Below, piece by piece: positions 33,601 through 43,100 of a stretch of DNA of 64,000 nucleotides. Made by a program: the position numbers and the translations under genes. The DNA is taken from assembly GCA_038212445.1 (NCBI GenBank), contig JBBQUM010000001.1, positions 124,001-188,000 on the forward strand, in the 5' to 3' direction. The stretch's first letter is position 1. Every line of letters begins with the position of its first letter. The notes beneath the pieces are model-generated. The model saw only the letters and a program-made list of their open reading frames with translations, was not told the origin of the DNA and made no database searches. This DNA comes from TMP-7 sp038212445 (lineage in GTDB: Bacteria > Acidobacteriota > Terriglobia > Bryobacterales > Bryobacteraceae).

Positions 33601-34791
33601 ATGGATTATCTTGCATTGATATTACTGTTGGCGCAGCAGCTTCATGCGCAAACGGCCGACGCCAGTTTCAAGCTCATCAAGTCTCAGTTTGGCCCGTCGG
33701 GGAAGGTGATCGGCACGAAGCTGCAATTGGACGAGGTCCGCAACCGTTCGTCTTTCCGCAGGACAAGACGCTGATGGTGTACTTCGAGTGGGACGGGCCG
33801 GTGGGCGACCACGTTCTCACGGGTTTGTGGAAGGGGCCGGACGGGCGGACGATCTCGATCTCGTCCGATGTGAAAATGCAGACGCTGGGGCGCGATTTCG
33901 GCGCTTATTGGATTTACGACATCGCACCCGGTATGCCGAGCGGCGTCTGGACGTTGGAGGTGCGCGTGGACGGCCAGCCGGCGGGAGCGCATTCCTTTGA
34001 GCTTGTTGTGCCTGAAGTGCAGAAGCCGGTGGCGCCCGAGCCCGCGCGAGCGCCTAGCCTGGACGACATCTATCGCGCGACTCGGCCATCGATGGCCTGG
34101 GTCCACCGCCTGGACGCGAGTGGGAAACGAATCGATACAGGATGCGGATTTGTGATTGGCAAGGACCGCGTAGCGACGGCTTTCAGAACATTGATGCGGC
34201 GTCGAGTCTCGAGGTGGAGTTCGAAGATGGCCGGCGGGTGACGACGACGGAAATGTGGGTGGTGAACCGGGTGCAGGATTGGGCGGTGATCAAAGCCCCA
34301 ACCGAGACAATTGCTCCTTTAAAGCGCGGCGATGCGGAGAAAGCGCCGGTGGGCGAGCGCCTGATCGTCTACAACGTGGAGACGAGTGCGAACCGCGTTA
34401 TTGGGGGCGTGGATTTCGGCGGCCGGGCGCTGAACCTGGGGCCGGCGCTGTTTCGAGCGCTGTCGGCGGTGAATGCCGCGACGCCGATTTCGATGGTGGT
34501 GGAACCGCAGCCAGGCACTCCGATCCAACTTTCGGAGCTAATGAAGCTGGGCGTTTTGACCACGGAGATTCTACCGCTGACGGCGGTGACCTATGGCGGC
34601 ACGGCGTTGTCGATGCCGGCGAGTTTCCGAACCGGTACGACGCCGCGGGCAAGAAACTGAGTCTTCCCGATGTGCCGATGCTAGTGAGCTTCAATTTCTC
34701 GCCGGTGACGCTAGAGCCCGGAACGTACCGCGTGGACGTTCTATTCGACGGGAAGGCTGTCTGGCGAACCTTCTTCAACGTGGTCGATTGA
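33601..34791 (+). pseudogene. Secreted trypsin-like-domain protein broken by three frameshifts
   Basis: From ATG 33601 a signal peptide (MDYLALILLLAQQLHAQ) leads into FKLIKSQFGPSGKV. The frame is lost near 33747, regained as FPQDKTLMVYFEWDGPVGDH, lost at 34181-34183, regained as FQNIDAASSLEVEFEDGRR, lost at 34618-34619, and regained as EFPNRYDAAGKKLSL to VWRTFFNVVD. Each step needs one added base in a TT, TTT or GG run. The re-joined protein would be about 397 residues with a degenerate trypsin-like fold (CGFVIGKDRVATAFQ instead of a catalytic-His motif). It overlaps the 3' end of obg by 51 bp. Confidence 0.85.
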
Positions 34792-35820
34792 TTCAGCGTC
34801 AGCGTCAGCGGGCGGCGCGTCTTCGCGCGGCATGTCGGTTACGGCGGCCATGCGGGCTTTTAGACGGTCGACGCCTTCGCCGGTGACAGCCGAGATCTTG
34901 AAGAATTCCAGCCCGGCATCGGCGGCGACTTTCTCGAGATTCTCGACACGCTCTGCGTCCTGCGCGACGTCCATTTTTGTAGCGACGAGCACCATCGGCT
35001 TGTGAGCCATGCTGTCGCTGAAGCTCGCGAGCTCGTGCATGATGACCCTAAAATCCTCAACGGGGTCGCGTCCGGAGAACTCGCTGACATCAACGAGGTG
35101 GATGAGCAGGCGGGTGCGCTCGACGTGCCGGAGAAACTGGATGCCGAGGCCGTGGCCTTCATGCGCACCCTCAATGAGTCCCGGGATGTCGGCGACGACG
35201 AACGTGCGCCCGTCGAAGTCGACCACGCCGAGATTTGGCTCAAGGGTGGTGAAGGGGTAGGCGGCGATCTTCGGTTTCGCGGCGGAGATGCGCGAGATTA
35301 ACGTGGACTTGCCCGCATTGGGGAAACCGACTAAGCCAACATCGGCGAGGAGTTTCAGTTCAAGGCGGAGGGTGTGTTCCTCGCCTGGTTTACCATCCTC
35401 ATGCTCTGTCGGCGCCTGATGGGTTGGCGTGGCGAAATGCTGATTCCCGCGACCGCCGCGGCCGCCTTTGGCGACAACGACGCGTTCGCCGGCGTGGGTG
35501 AAGTCGTGGATCAGTTCTCCAGACTCGGAATCGGACACGACGGTGCCGATGGGAACCATTACATCGAGTGATTTGCCGTCGCGGCCGGTACGCTGACTGC
35601 CTTCGCCGTGGCGTCCGCGGTCGGCTTTGTGCTCGGGATTGTAGCGGAAGTGGAGCAGGGTGTTGTGATGCTGGCTGGCTACGAAGACGATGTCGCCGCC
35701 GCGGCCGCCGTCGCCGCCGCTTGGCCCTCCACGGGGGACGAACTTCTCGCGCCTGAACGCGAGGCAGCCGTTACCGCCGTCGCCGGCTTTGACGTAGATC
35801 TTTACTTCATCGATAAACAT
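34741..35820 (-). CDS. obg: Ribosome-assembly GTPase Obg
   Basis: A 359-residue GTPase involved in 50S assembly. The Gly-rich Obg fold occupies about 1-158 (MFIDEVKIYVKAGDGGNGC, FVPRGGPSGGDGGRGGD). The G domain follows: G1 GFPNAGKST, the G2/G3 region TLEPNLGVV and VADIPGLIEGAHEG, G4 ATKMD and G5 SAVTGEG. A short acidic tail completes it. The gene follows rplU and rpmA in the usual order, but a strong hairpin separates it from rpmA. Its 3' end is covered by the decayed gene on the other strand. Confidence 0.97.
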   Translation of the reverse strand: MFIDEVKIYVKAGDGGNGCLAFRREKFVPRGGPSGGDGGRGGDIVFVASQHHNTLLHFRYNPEHKADRGRHGEGSQRTGRDGKSLDVMVPIGTVVSDSESGELIHDFTHAGERVVVAKGGRGGRGNQHFATPTHQAPTEHEDGKPGEEHTLRLELKLLADVGLVGFPNAGKSTLISRISAAKPKIAAYPFTTLEPNLGVVDFDGRTFVVADIPGLIEGAHEGHGLGIQFLRHVERTRLLIHLVDVSEFSGRDPVEDFRVIMHELASFSDSMAHKPMVLVATKMDVAQDAERVENLEKVAADAGLEFFKISAVTGEGVDRLKARMAAVTDMPREDAPPADADAESIDHVEEGSPDSLPVE

Positions 35821-35870
35821 GGGGGAAAGGGGACTCGGTGGCTAGTAACTAGCGGCTAGTAAAAAGCGAA

Positions 35871-35891
35871 CGGCCCGCGTGATGCGGGCCG
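35871..35891 (-). terminator. Rho-independent terminator or attenuator between rpmA and obg
   Basis: On the minus strand CGGCCCGC pairs with GCGGGCCG over a 5-nt loop and is followed by TTCGCTTTTT. The 8-bp GC stem and T-run fit an intrinsic terminator after rplU-rpmA that would reduce obg expression. Confidence 0.75.
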
Positions 35892-35936
35892 CAGAGAGAT
35901 GAACGACCAGTCTAGCGACTAGCCACTTCTTGCAAT

Positions 35937-36194
35937 CTATGCTTCAGGAACGATGCTGACGAACTTGCCCATCCGGCCGCGATCACGGAACAGGATAGTG
36001 CCGGTGATTTTAGCGAACAGGGTATCGTCCTTGCCCAGGCCGACGTTGAGGCCGGGCTTAATCTTGGTGCCGCGCTGGCGCACGATAATGGAGCCGCCGG
36101 AGACGAACTGGCCGCCGAACGCCTTGATGCCGAGGCGCTGCGCATTGGAATCGCGGCCGTTTTTAGAACTGCCTAAACCTTTTTTATGTGCCAT
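35937..36194 (-). CDS. rpmA: 50S ribosomal protein L27
   Basis: An 85-residue ribosomal protein that reaches the peptidyl-transferase centre. MAHKKGLGSSKNGRDSNAQRLGIK is the canonical start (given here as the first part MAHKKGLGSSKNGRDS), and GGSIIVRQRGTKIKPGLNVG the core. No N-terminal cleavable extension of the Firmicutes kind is present. A Shine-Dalgarno AGAGGA precedes the ATG. It follows rplU by 21 bp. Confidence 0.98.
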   Translation of the reverse strand: MAHKKGLGSSKNGRDSNAQRLGIKAFGGQFVSGGSIIVRQRGTKIKPGLNVGLGKDDTLFAKITGTILFRDRGRMGKFVSIVPEA

Positions 36195-36215
36195 TTACAA
36201 ATATCCTCTGCCGCA

Positions 36216-36527
36216 CTAGACGGTAATGTTATTCACCGTGAGCTCGGTGTAGTTCTGACGGTGGCCGATGGTGCGCTTGTACTGCTTTTTGCGCTTGAAC
36301 TTGAAGACGATGATTTTGGCCGCGCGGTCGTTGTCGTCGATGGTGGCGGTGACCTTGGCGTTTGCGATGCTGTCGCCGAGAAGCATCTTCTCGTCGTCGC
36401 CGACTACCGCGAGAACGCGGCTAAACTCAACGGTGCTACCGGGTTCGCCTGGAATGGTTTCGACCTTCAGGCGGGTACCTGGGGACACGCGATATTGCTT
36501 TCCACCGGTTTCAATGACTGCGTACAT
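36216..36527 (-). CDS. rplU: 50S ribosomal protein L21
   Basis: A 103-residue ribosomal protein: MYAVIETGGKQYRVSPG at the start, VLAVVGDDEKMLLGD in the middle, and KFKRKKQYKRTIGHRQNYTE near the C-terminus, all canonical L21. AAAGGA precedes the ATG. It is first in the rplU-rpmA-obg group; the 130 bp upstream (36528-36657) hold its promoter region but no structure I can name. Confidence 0.98.
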   Translation of the reverse strand: MYAVIETGGKQYRVSPGTRLKVETIPGEPGSTVEFSRVLAVVGDDEKMLLGDSIANAKVTATIDDNDRAAKIIVFKFKRKKQYKRTIGHRQNYTELTVNNITV

Positions 36528-36657
36528 GGGCTTTCCTTTGAGTGGATCTACGGAGGGACGTGACGGAAGCGCACTAACCGCGCGGACGTACAGACCCGAA
36601 GTATTAGGATACTACAGGCGGGGGGAGCCATGCAAAGTGCTGAAGCGGCGGAGTCCG

Positions 36658-37341
36658 CTACTCTAGAAACTTCGCGCGCAGACCCTCGATTGTAAACTGA
36701 TCGCCACGGACCCAGTCCATGAGCTTTTTCTCCCGCGACCGGACGTCGTCGACGGCATGTTTCAGCTCATCCAGGGGGCAGGGGGGTACGGAGATCAATC
36801 CGTTTTCGTCGCCGTGCAGCAGGTCACCCGGCTTAACCACAAATCCGTTGATCTGGACCGGCACGCCGACCCGAACGATATGGAACCAGCCGTGACTGGC
36901 GACGGCGCCCCTGGCGAAGTACTGCATGCCGATACTCCGAACCTCGGGAATATCGCGAACCGCGGAATCGCTGACCAGTCCGATTGCTCCCAGGCGGGTG
37001 AAAATCGTTGCCATGACTTCTCCGCAGTGCGCGGCCAGTTCCGGATGGGCGCCGATCTCCTGGAGGACGACGACCGCCGGCTTGGGCGTGGCGTGCACCG
37101 CTTCGAACAGGTCGACAAAAATCCCGCGATCGGTGGGGCTCATTTCGGAGACCGTCTCCACCTGTGCGGTGACCGCATAGCCGGCCATACGGCCGAACTC
37201 AGGGAACAGGCAGCGAACGTGTTCCGGCGCAAAGCCTTCATGGCGCGGGCGGATCTTCAAATCCTCAATGGCATTGGAAAGCGTCGGCGAGTCGACGGTC
37301 TTTAGATACTCAATCCATTCAACGCTCGTAGCAGCTGTCAA
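36658..37341 (-). CDS. RraA-like/HMG-aldolase family protein
   Basis: A 227-residue protein of the RraA/4-hydroxy-4-methyl-2-oxoglutarate aldolase fold. PTLSNAIEDLKIRPR opens the domain. VVLQEIGAHPELAAHCGEVM and GLVSDSAVRDIPEV carry the metal-site region (G-x-V-x-D, R-D). VKPGDLLHGDENGLISVP is the classic C-terminal block. It probably acts as a lyase or decarboxylase on a keto-acid. Its ATG overlaps the tldE stop by 4 bp, an unexpected partner. RNase E inhibition, the RraA function in E. coli, is not implied. Confidence 0.88.
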   Translation of the reverse strand: MTAATSVEWIEYLKTVDSPTLSNAIEDLKIRPRHEGFAPEHVRCLFPEFGRMAGYAVTAQVETVSEMSPTDRGIFVDLFEAVHATPKPAVVVLQEIGAHPELAAHCGEVMATIFTRLGAIGLVSDSAVRDIPEVRSIGMQYFARGAVASHGWFHIVRVGVPVQINGFVVKPGDLLHGDENGLISVPPCPLDELKHAVDDVRSREKKLMDWVRGDQFTIEGLRAKFLE

Positions 37342-38684
37342 AACCGCGTCACCTCAGTGAAATTGAAATCGTGCACCTTCATGGCAGGCACCACCATATC
37401 AAAAGCCTCTTCGCCCGACGCGCGTTCTTCTTTGGTCATCGCTTCGACGTTGCGCAATAGTTCGATCACGCTCTGGTTGAAACGGAAATTCCGCAGACCG
37501 CCGACGATCTCGCCGCGCTCGATCAGGAAGGTGCCGTCGCGTGTCATGCCGGTCATGATTTTCTCGTAGGGGTCCACCTCGCGGATGTACCAAAGGCGGG
37601 TTACCAGGACGCCGCGCTCGGTGGAGGCGATCAACTGTTCGAGGGTCTGGTTGCCGCCGCGGATCACGATGTTGCCGGGCGACTCGCCGGATTCGTTGGG
37701 GATCGGATAGCCGTGACCGGTGGGGTCGACGCCCGCCTTCAGCGCCGCCGACCGGCAGTAAGCGACTTCGCGCGGCACTCCACTTTCCACTAACGTCAGC
37801 TTGCGGCGCGGGACGCCTTCGCCGTCAAACGGGGCGCCGCACTGGAGCGGGTGCCGGACGTCGTCTTCAATATGGATAGTTGGAGAGAACAGGAGTTCGC
37901 CGAGGCGGTCGTTCAAGAAGCTTCTTTGATCAGTCAGAGCGGTGGCAGAGAAATCGCCGAAAATCTGACCTACCAGGTCGAGGACGGCGGCGGGCTCCAG
38001 GATCACAGTGTAGCGTCCGGGCTCGATTTCGCGCGGATTCGCGGACTGTTGTGCCTTGCGTGCGGCGATGCGCGCCAACTGGATGGGGTCGAATAGCTCG
38101 ATGTCAGGCGCGGCGGCCTTGGCCCAGCCGGAGCTGTCGGCGGCCATGGCGGTGATGGAAAAGCGCGACAGCGTCTCGGTGTGGTAGCAGTCCACCCCGC
38201 GGCTATTGAACAGCGCCTCCAATGAGTCCTCAACCGAATAGATACCGGCTGCGATTTGCGAGTGGGACTCGACGATATGGATGGCCTCCGCCACTTTTCG
38301 AGCGCGATCTTCCGGCGTGGAGGACGCGGTGGTTGGGACGTGCCGGTTGGACTGCTCGATTTCCGATGCGTCCACCAGCGGGAGCAGTTCCGGATCCGCG
38401 TCGAGCGATCGCGCGATCTCGATTGCCTGGTCCACCGCCGCCGTAATAGAGTCGTAGTCCAGGCGGTTGGTGGATACACGCGCGGTCCGCTGATTGGTGA
38501 GCACGCGAATGGAGGCGTGGTGGCCGCGTTCGGAGACGTTCTGGTGGATGGTGTTGTTGGCAAAGCGCGTGAGCGCTTCAGAGCCGCCGCCGATAATCAA
38601 CTCGACGTCGGGCACACCACGCGCCCGTGCCGCTCTTTCGACGACGCTAAACACCGCACGGCACTGCTTACGATCGAGGCTCAT
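37338..38684 (-). CDS. tldE: TldE/PmbA-family subunit of modulator protease
   Basis: A 448-residue protein of the TldD/PmbA family lacking the metal-binding HExxxH, thus the non-catalytic TldE-type partner. The N-terminal domain includes ERGHHASIRVLTNQRTARVST. The C-terminal domain shows PLQCGAPFDGEGVPRRK, GNIVIRGGNQTLEQL, GVLVTRLWYIREVDPYEKIM and MTRDGTFLIERGEIVGGLRN. With TldD it processes peptides (for example microcin B17 or CcdA in E. coli). It overlaps tldD by 4 bp upstream and the RraA-like gene by 4 bp downstream. Confidence 0.93.
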   Translation of the reverse strand: MSLDRKQCRAVFSVVERAARARGVPDVELIIGGGSEALTRFANNTIHQNVSERGHHASIRVLTNQRTARVSTNRLDYDSITAAVDQAIEIARSLDADPELLPLVDASEIEQSNRHVPTTASSTPEDRARKVAEAIHIVESHSQIAAGIYSVEDSLEALFNSRGVDCYHTETLSRFSITAMAADSSGWAKAAAPDIELFDPIQLARIAARKAQQSANPREIEPGRYTVILEPAAVLDLVGQIFGDFSATALTDQRSFLNDRLGELLFSPTIHIEDDVRHPLQCGAPFDGEGVPRRKLTLVESGVPREVAYCRSAALKAGVDPTGHGYPIPNESGESPGNIVIRGGNQTLEQLIASTERGVLVTRLWYIREVDPYEKIMTGMTRDGTFLIERGEIVGGLRNFRFNQSVIELLRNVEAMTKEERASGEEAFDMVVPAMKVHDFNFTEVTRF

Positions 38685-40135
38685 CCTGCGTACCCCGTGC
38701 CGACTTTGATCTTGCGAAAGCGTGAGGGACTGGCGCCGTGGCCGGTTCCCATCACCTGTTCAGGCTGACCCTTGCCGCAATTCGGTACGCCCCAAAGCGT
38801 CCAGTGACGCGCGTCGGCGATGGCGTCGCATGCATTCCAGAACTCGGTGGAGATTCCGCTGTAAGTTGGATTCTTGAGCATTCGCACACGCTTGCCGTTC
38901 CGGATCTCCCAGCCAATTTCGCAGCCGAACTGAAAGTTGTAGCGCTTGTCGTCGATGGACCAGCTTTTGTTGGTCTCCATGTAGATCCCATGGTCAACGT
39001 CGAACACCTCCGCGAGCGACTGCTCTCCGGGCATCAAGCTGACGTTGGTCATGCGAATCAAGGGAAGGCGATTCCAACCATCCGCGCGCATGGTCCCGTT
39101 GGAACGCGACTCGCCGATGGTAATCGCAGACTCACGGGAAGTCATGTAGCCGCGAAAGGTGCCTTCGCGGATCACGTCGATGCATCGGGCGGGCACACCC
39201 TCATCGTCGTATGCAAAGGTTCCCAAACCGGGGCCATGCTGTGGCCGGGCGTCGCAGACGACGTTGACGATGCCGGAACCGTACTTGAGCGTGTTCAACT
39301 GATCCAGCGTCAGGAAACTCATGCCCGCGTAGTTCGCCTCGGAGCCGAGGACTCGATCGAGCTCAATCGGATGTCCGATGGACTCGTGAATCTGCAGGCC
39401 CAACTGGCTGGACTCGAGGATCAGATTGAACTCACCTTCCGGACACTGGTCGGCCGAATGGAGGGCCACGGCTTCCTCGGCGACGCGCGGAGCGTGGGCT
39501 ATCAGATCCAGTTCCTCGATCAATTCCCAACCGCGAAGCTGGTACTGTCCGCCAAATGAATTTGGGTACGAACGCTTTTGGATTTCATCGCCCTTGAAGC
39601 AATGGGCTGCGATGCCGCCGCCGCTCCAGGTGCGAGTCTGGTCAATGACGCTGCCGATGGAGGACGCGAAGACCTGGTGTGTCCGGCTGAAGACGAGCCC
39701 TGTCTCTGACATCGTGACGCCGGGATTCTTACGCATTTCGGCATCGGCCGTGAGTAGCAGAGCCACCTGCTGGTCAATCGGGATTGTGAACGGATCGATC
39801 TGGGATGGGGACACCCAAGTGTCAGTGTAGGGATCCTCGGGCGCCAGACGCACCGCGTGCTTCTTCGCCAGGGCGCTCGCGCGGGCGATGGCGACGGCGA
39901 GCGAGGCGCAGGTTTCCAGGCCATTCGGCGAAAGATCGTCGGTGGCCGCAAAGCCCCAGCAACCATCGGCGATCACCCGGATTCCGACGCCGCGGGACTC
40001 CGTTGAGGAGATGCCGGCGATCTGGCCGTTCTTGGTAGCGAGCTGACGCTCGCGGGAGTCACCGGTACGCACGTCGGCGTAAGTGACTCCGGGGCGGAGC
40101 GCTCGATCGAGCGCGTTAGCCGCGATATCGCGCAT
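38681..40135 (-). CDS. tldD: TldD metalloprotease subunit
   Basis: A 484-residue member of the TldD family. The catalytic zinc motif HESIGHPIELDR (HExxxH) is present near residue 258, with FAYDDEGVPARCIDVIREG and RMTNVSLMPGEQS later, and WGVPNCGKGQPEQVMGTGHG near the end. It pairs with TldE. It lies 12 bp after the amidohydrolase/PD40 gene, so four genes (40148 gene, tldD, tldE, rraA-like) form one operon. GAGG about 10 bp before the ATG serves as ribosome site. Confidence 0.94.
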   Translation of the reverse strand: MRDIAANALDRALRPGVTYADVRTGDSRERQLATKNGQIAGISSTESRGVGIRVIADGCWGFAATDDLSPNGLETCASLAVAIARASALAKKHAVRLAPEDPYTDTWVSPSQIDPFTIPIDQQVALLLTADAEMRKNPGVTMSETGLVFSRTHQVFASSIGSVIDQTRTWSGGGIAAHCFKGDEIQKRSYPNSFGGQYQLRGWELIEELDLIAHAPRVAEEAVALHSADQCPEGEFNLILESSQLGLQIHESIGHPIELDRVLGSEANYAGMSFLTLDQLNTLKYGSGIVNVVCDARPQHGPGLGTFAYDDEGVPARCIDVIREGTFRGYMTSRESAITIGESRSNGTMRADGWNRLPLIRMTNVSLMPGEQSLAEVFDVDHGIYMETNKSWSIDDKRYNFQFGCEIGWEIRNGKRVRMLKNPTYSGISTEFWNACDAIADARHWTLWGVPNCGKGQPEQVMGTGHGASPSRFRKIKVGTGYAG

Positions 40136-40147
40136 GAAAGAGCAACC

Positions 40148-43100
40148 TCATTTATCGGATGTCCAGTAGAAAGCCGGCATCGGCTTCTGCGCCGGCCAGA
40201 TCTCGTTCAGTGATTCGCCTTCACGTACGACGCCGGATTTGATGACGTAGCGGATGGAGTCGGAGTTGTGAATGTTCTCAAGCGGATTCTTGTCGAGGAC
40301 GATCAGATCAGCAAGTTTGCCGGCTTCGATTGACCCCACCTGCTTGTCGAGTCCCAACGCGATGGCGCCGCCCATGGTGGCTGCCCGCAGCACTTCGAGC
40401 GGTTTCATGCCGCCCATTGCGAGCATCCACAATTCCCAGTGTGCGCCGACTCCCTGCTGTTCGCCGTGCGACCCCAGCGCGATTTGTCCGCCGCGGGCGC
40501 GCACCTGCTCAACGCCCTTCGAGATGGCGGGGAAGAAATATTCTTCGTCGAGCAGCAAGTTCCGGCGGCGTGTTTTCTGGTCGATTTCCTTGTGCGGCGT
40601 AAACCTGCCCAGCTTTTCATCGGCGTGATAGTTCTTGCTCTGGCGGAAATAGTATTGGCCAAACCAGCCGCCGTAAGCGACGATCAGCGTTGGACAGTAA
40701 ACCGTCTGCGACCGTGCCAGCAGTTCGATCGCGTCCTTGTGAAGTTCATAGGGCAGGCTGTGCTCGAAGCCGGTGTAGCCGTCGATCACCATTGCCATGT
40801 CTTCCTTGAAGAACCCGCCGCCCTCAGCGGTGACATTGATCCCGACCTCATCGGCAGCTTGCAGGATCCACTGTCGTTGCAGACGGCGCGGCTGCATGTA
40901 TTGCTTCAGATAGTCGGCGCCCTGCTCCTTGTAACGCTTCACTGCGTTACGCGCGTCGTCGAGGCTCTCGATCTTGACGGCGAGAGTCGTCATCGCCGTG
41001 CCGGTTGAGTAGATTCGCGGACCGGGAACCTCGCCCACTTCCACCATCTCGGAGTAGGGGAACACCAGGTTGCTATCGATGGACGGATCGCGCGTCGTGG
41101 TGACGCCATAAGCGAGGTTGGCCGCGTAGGACCAGAGTTTGTCCGGGAAGACATCGCCCTGCGCTCTCAGATGCGCGTGTATGTCGACGATGCCAGGAAC
41201 GATTGTTTTCCCCGCGAGATCAATTTGCTTTGCTCCGGCGGGAATCGTGACCGTCCCGCGAGCGCCTACTGCGACGATGCGGCCGTTCTCGACCAAAATG
41301 TCGCCCCGCTCGATCACTTCGTCGCCCTTCATCGTCACCAGGCGGGCATTTCGCAATGCGAGTTGCCCGGGCGCACGATCGCGCACGCCGGTGAGAGCGA
41401 ACTCGCGGGTGGCTGGCTTCAGATCAGCTGGCTTCGCAGCCTTGAGCGCATCCTCGCGTGACGTCGCATAGAGATGATTGGTGAAGGCCCAGCTAAACAG
41501 CTTTCCGTCGTGGCTCCAGCGCGGATAGGTGGCGCCGGTGGTGGTGACCTGTTTGACGGGCAGTTGCGGCGCATCCAGATTGAGCGTCAAGCCGTCGCCG
41601 GCGGTCCCGCGTGGCAAGGCCGCTAAATAGATATTGGATTTATTGAGGATGAGCATCCACTGCTCGTCGGGCGATGGCGTGGCGACGCTGGCATCGCTGA
41701 AGCGCACATGTGTTTTCTTGTCGACGCCGTCCACTCGAATGGACACCAGCATCGACGTTGGGCGTCCCTCGCCACCGCCGCCGGGCGCGAACTGCGTCTG
41801 GTTGTAGTAGATCCGCTGGCTGTCGCCTGACCAGGTGAAGGCAGAGGCCGGCGACCGCACGGTGGTGACGATGTCGCTCTTGCCGCCTTCAACGGCAATC
41901 GTCCGAATCTCGAATCCTTCGCTTGAATCGGCTTCCAACCATTGCGAGGCCGCGCCCATCAGAAAAGCGATGCGCTTGCCGTCGGGCGACCAGGCGGGCT
42001 GGCTATAGAACGCCGGTGCGGTGCTGAGCTCCACGGGCGCCCCGCCGGAGACCGGAGCCTTCCACAGGCGTCCACCGTCGCGATCTTTCCAGGTGACATA
42101 GGTCAGCCACTTTCCGTCGGGCGAGAGGCTGGGGGAATACTCGCGATCCGCCGACTTGGTGAAGCGGCGCGGCGCCCCCATCGCAGAGTCGACGATCCAG
42201 ATTTTGCCGAGCGCGCCGAAGACCGTCACGCTGCCGTCCTCGGCCGAATGAAGCCAGCGCATATGCTTCACCGGCATGGGGCCATCGTCGATCTTGTCGG
42301 CGAACTTCACCAATTTGCCGAGCTCGCGCTTTACGTGAGCCTTGAAGGGGATGTCGGCAGCGGAGCCGGATGTCAGGTCGAGTTTCTGCAGTTTGCCGTC
42401 GATCGAGAGGATCACCGAGCGGCCGTCGCGGGTAAAGGCGTAGCCGGGCAGCGTGTCCTCAGCGCTGAAGCCTTCCTGGTCGTCGCGAGTGATGTGGCGG
42501 CTCACCCAACGCTCTTGGCGTGTATCCATATTGCGGACGCGCAGACCGGTGACGGCGTCGCGGCGGGATCCGTAGACCAGCGTCTTGCCGTCGGGCGAAA
42601 GCATGGGGCGCAGGCCGCCGCCGTACTCCGACGTAAGCGTGTCGATCTCGCCGCTGTCGCGGTTGTAACGCTGCACCTGCCATTTGCCCAACTCGCTGTT
42701 GTACCCGAAACGCCCCGGCATGCCCGAGAAGTAAATGTACTTGCCATCGGGCGAGAACGAAGGTCCAGATACGCGCGCGGCGCGGGTGTCCGTTGCGCCT
42801 TTTGTGATCTGAATGCCGGTGCCGCCGTCCTTATGGAAAATCCAAAGCTCGGTGGATCGCAGGTAGCTTTCGAGCGGATACGACCCGTAGCGCCTGGCCA
42901 CGATGTACTGCCCGTCGGGCGACCATGCCGGTGAGCCGAACATGAATCGCTTCTCCTTGGTCAGCGCCTTGGGCTCTGAGCCGTCCGCATTCATGATCCA
43001 GATATTGTCGCTACCGCCGCGATCGCTAATGAAGGCTATCTGCTTGCCGTCGGGCGAGTATTTCGCCTGATAGTCCCACTGCATCCCGGTCGCGAGCGGC

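Noticed and set aside
33740..34625. Programmed frameshifting in the trypsin-like gene
   Set aside because: Three separate shifts in non-slippery, short runs without a stimulatory structure make decay or sequencing error more likely.
41942..42934. 330-codon open frame on the + strand
   Set aside because: It is antisense to the PD40/amidohydrolase gene, has no family motif, and its length is explained by GC-rich codon bias.
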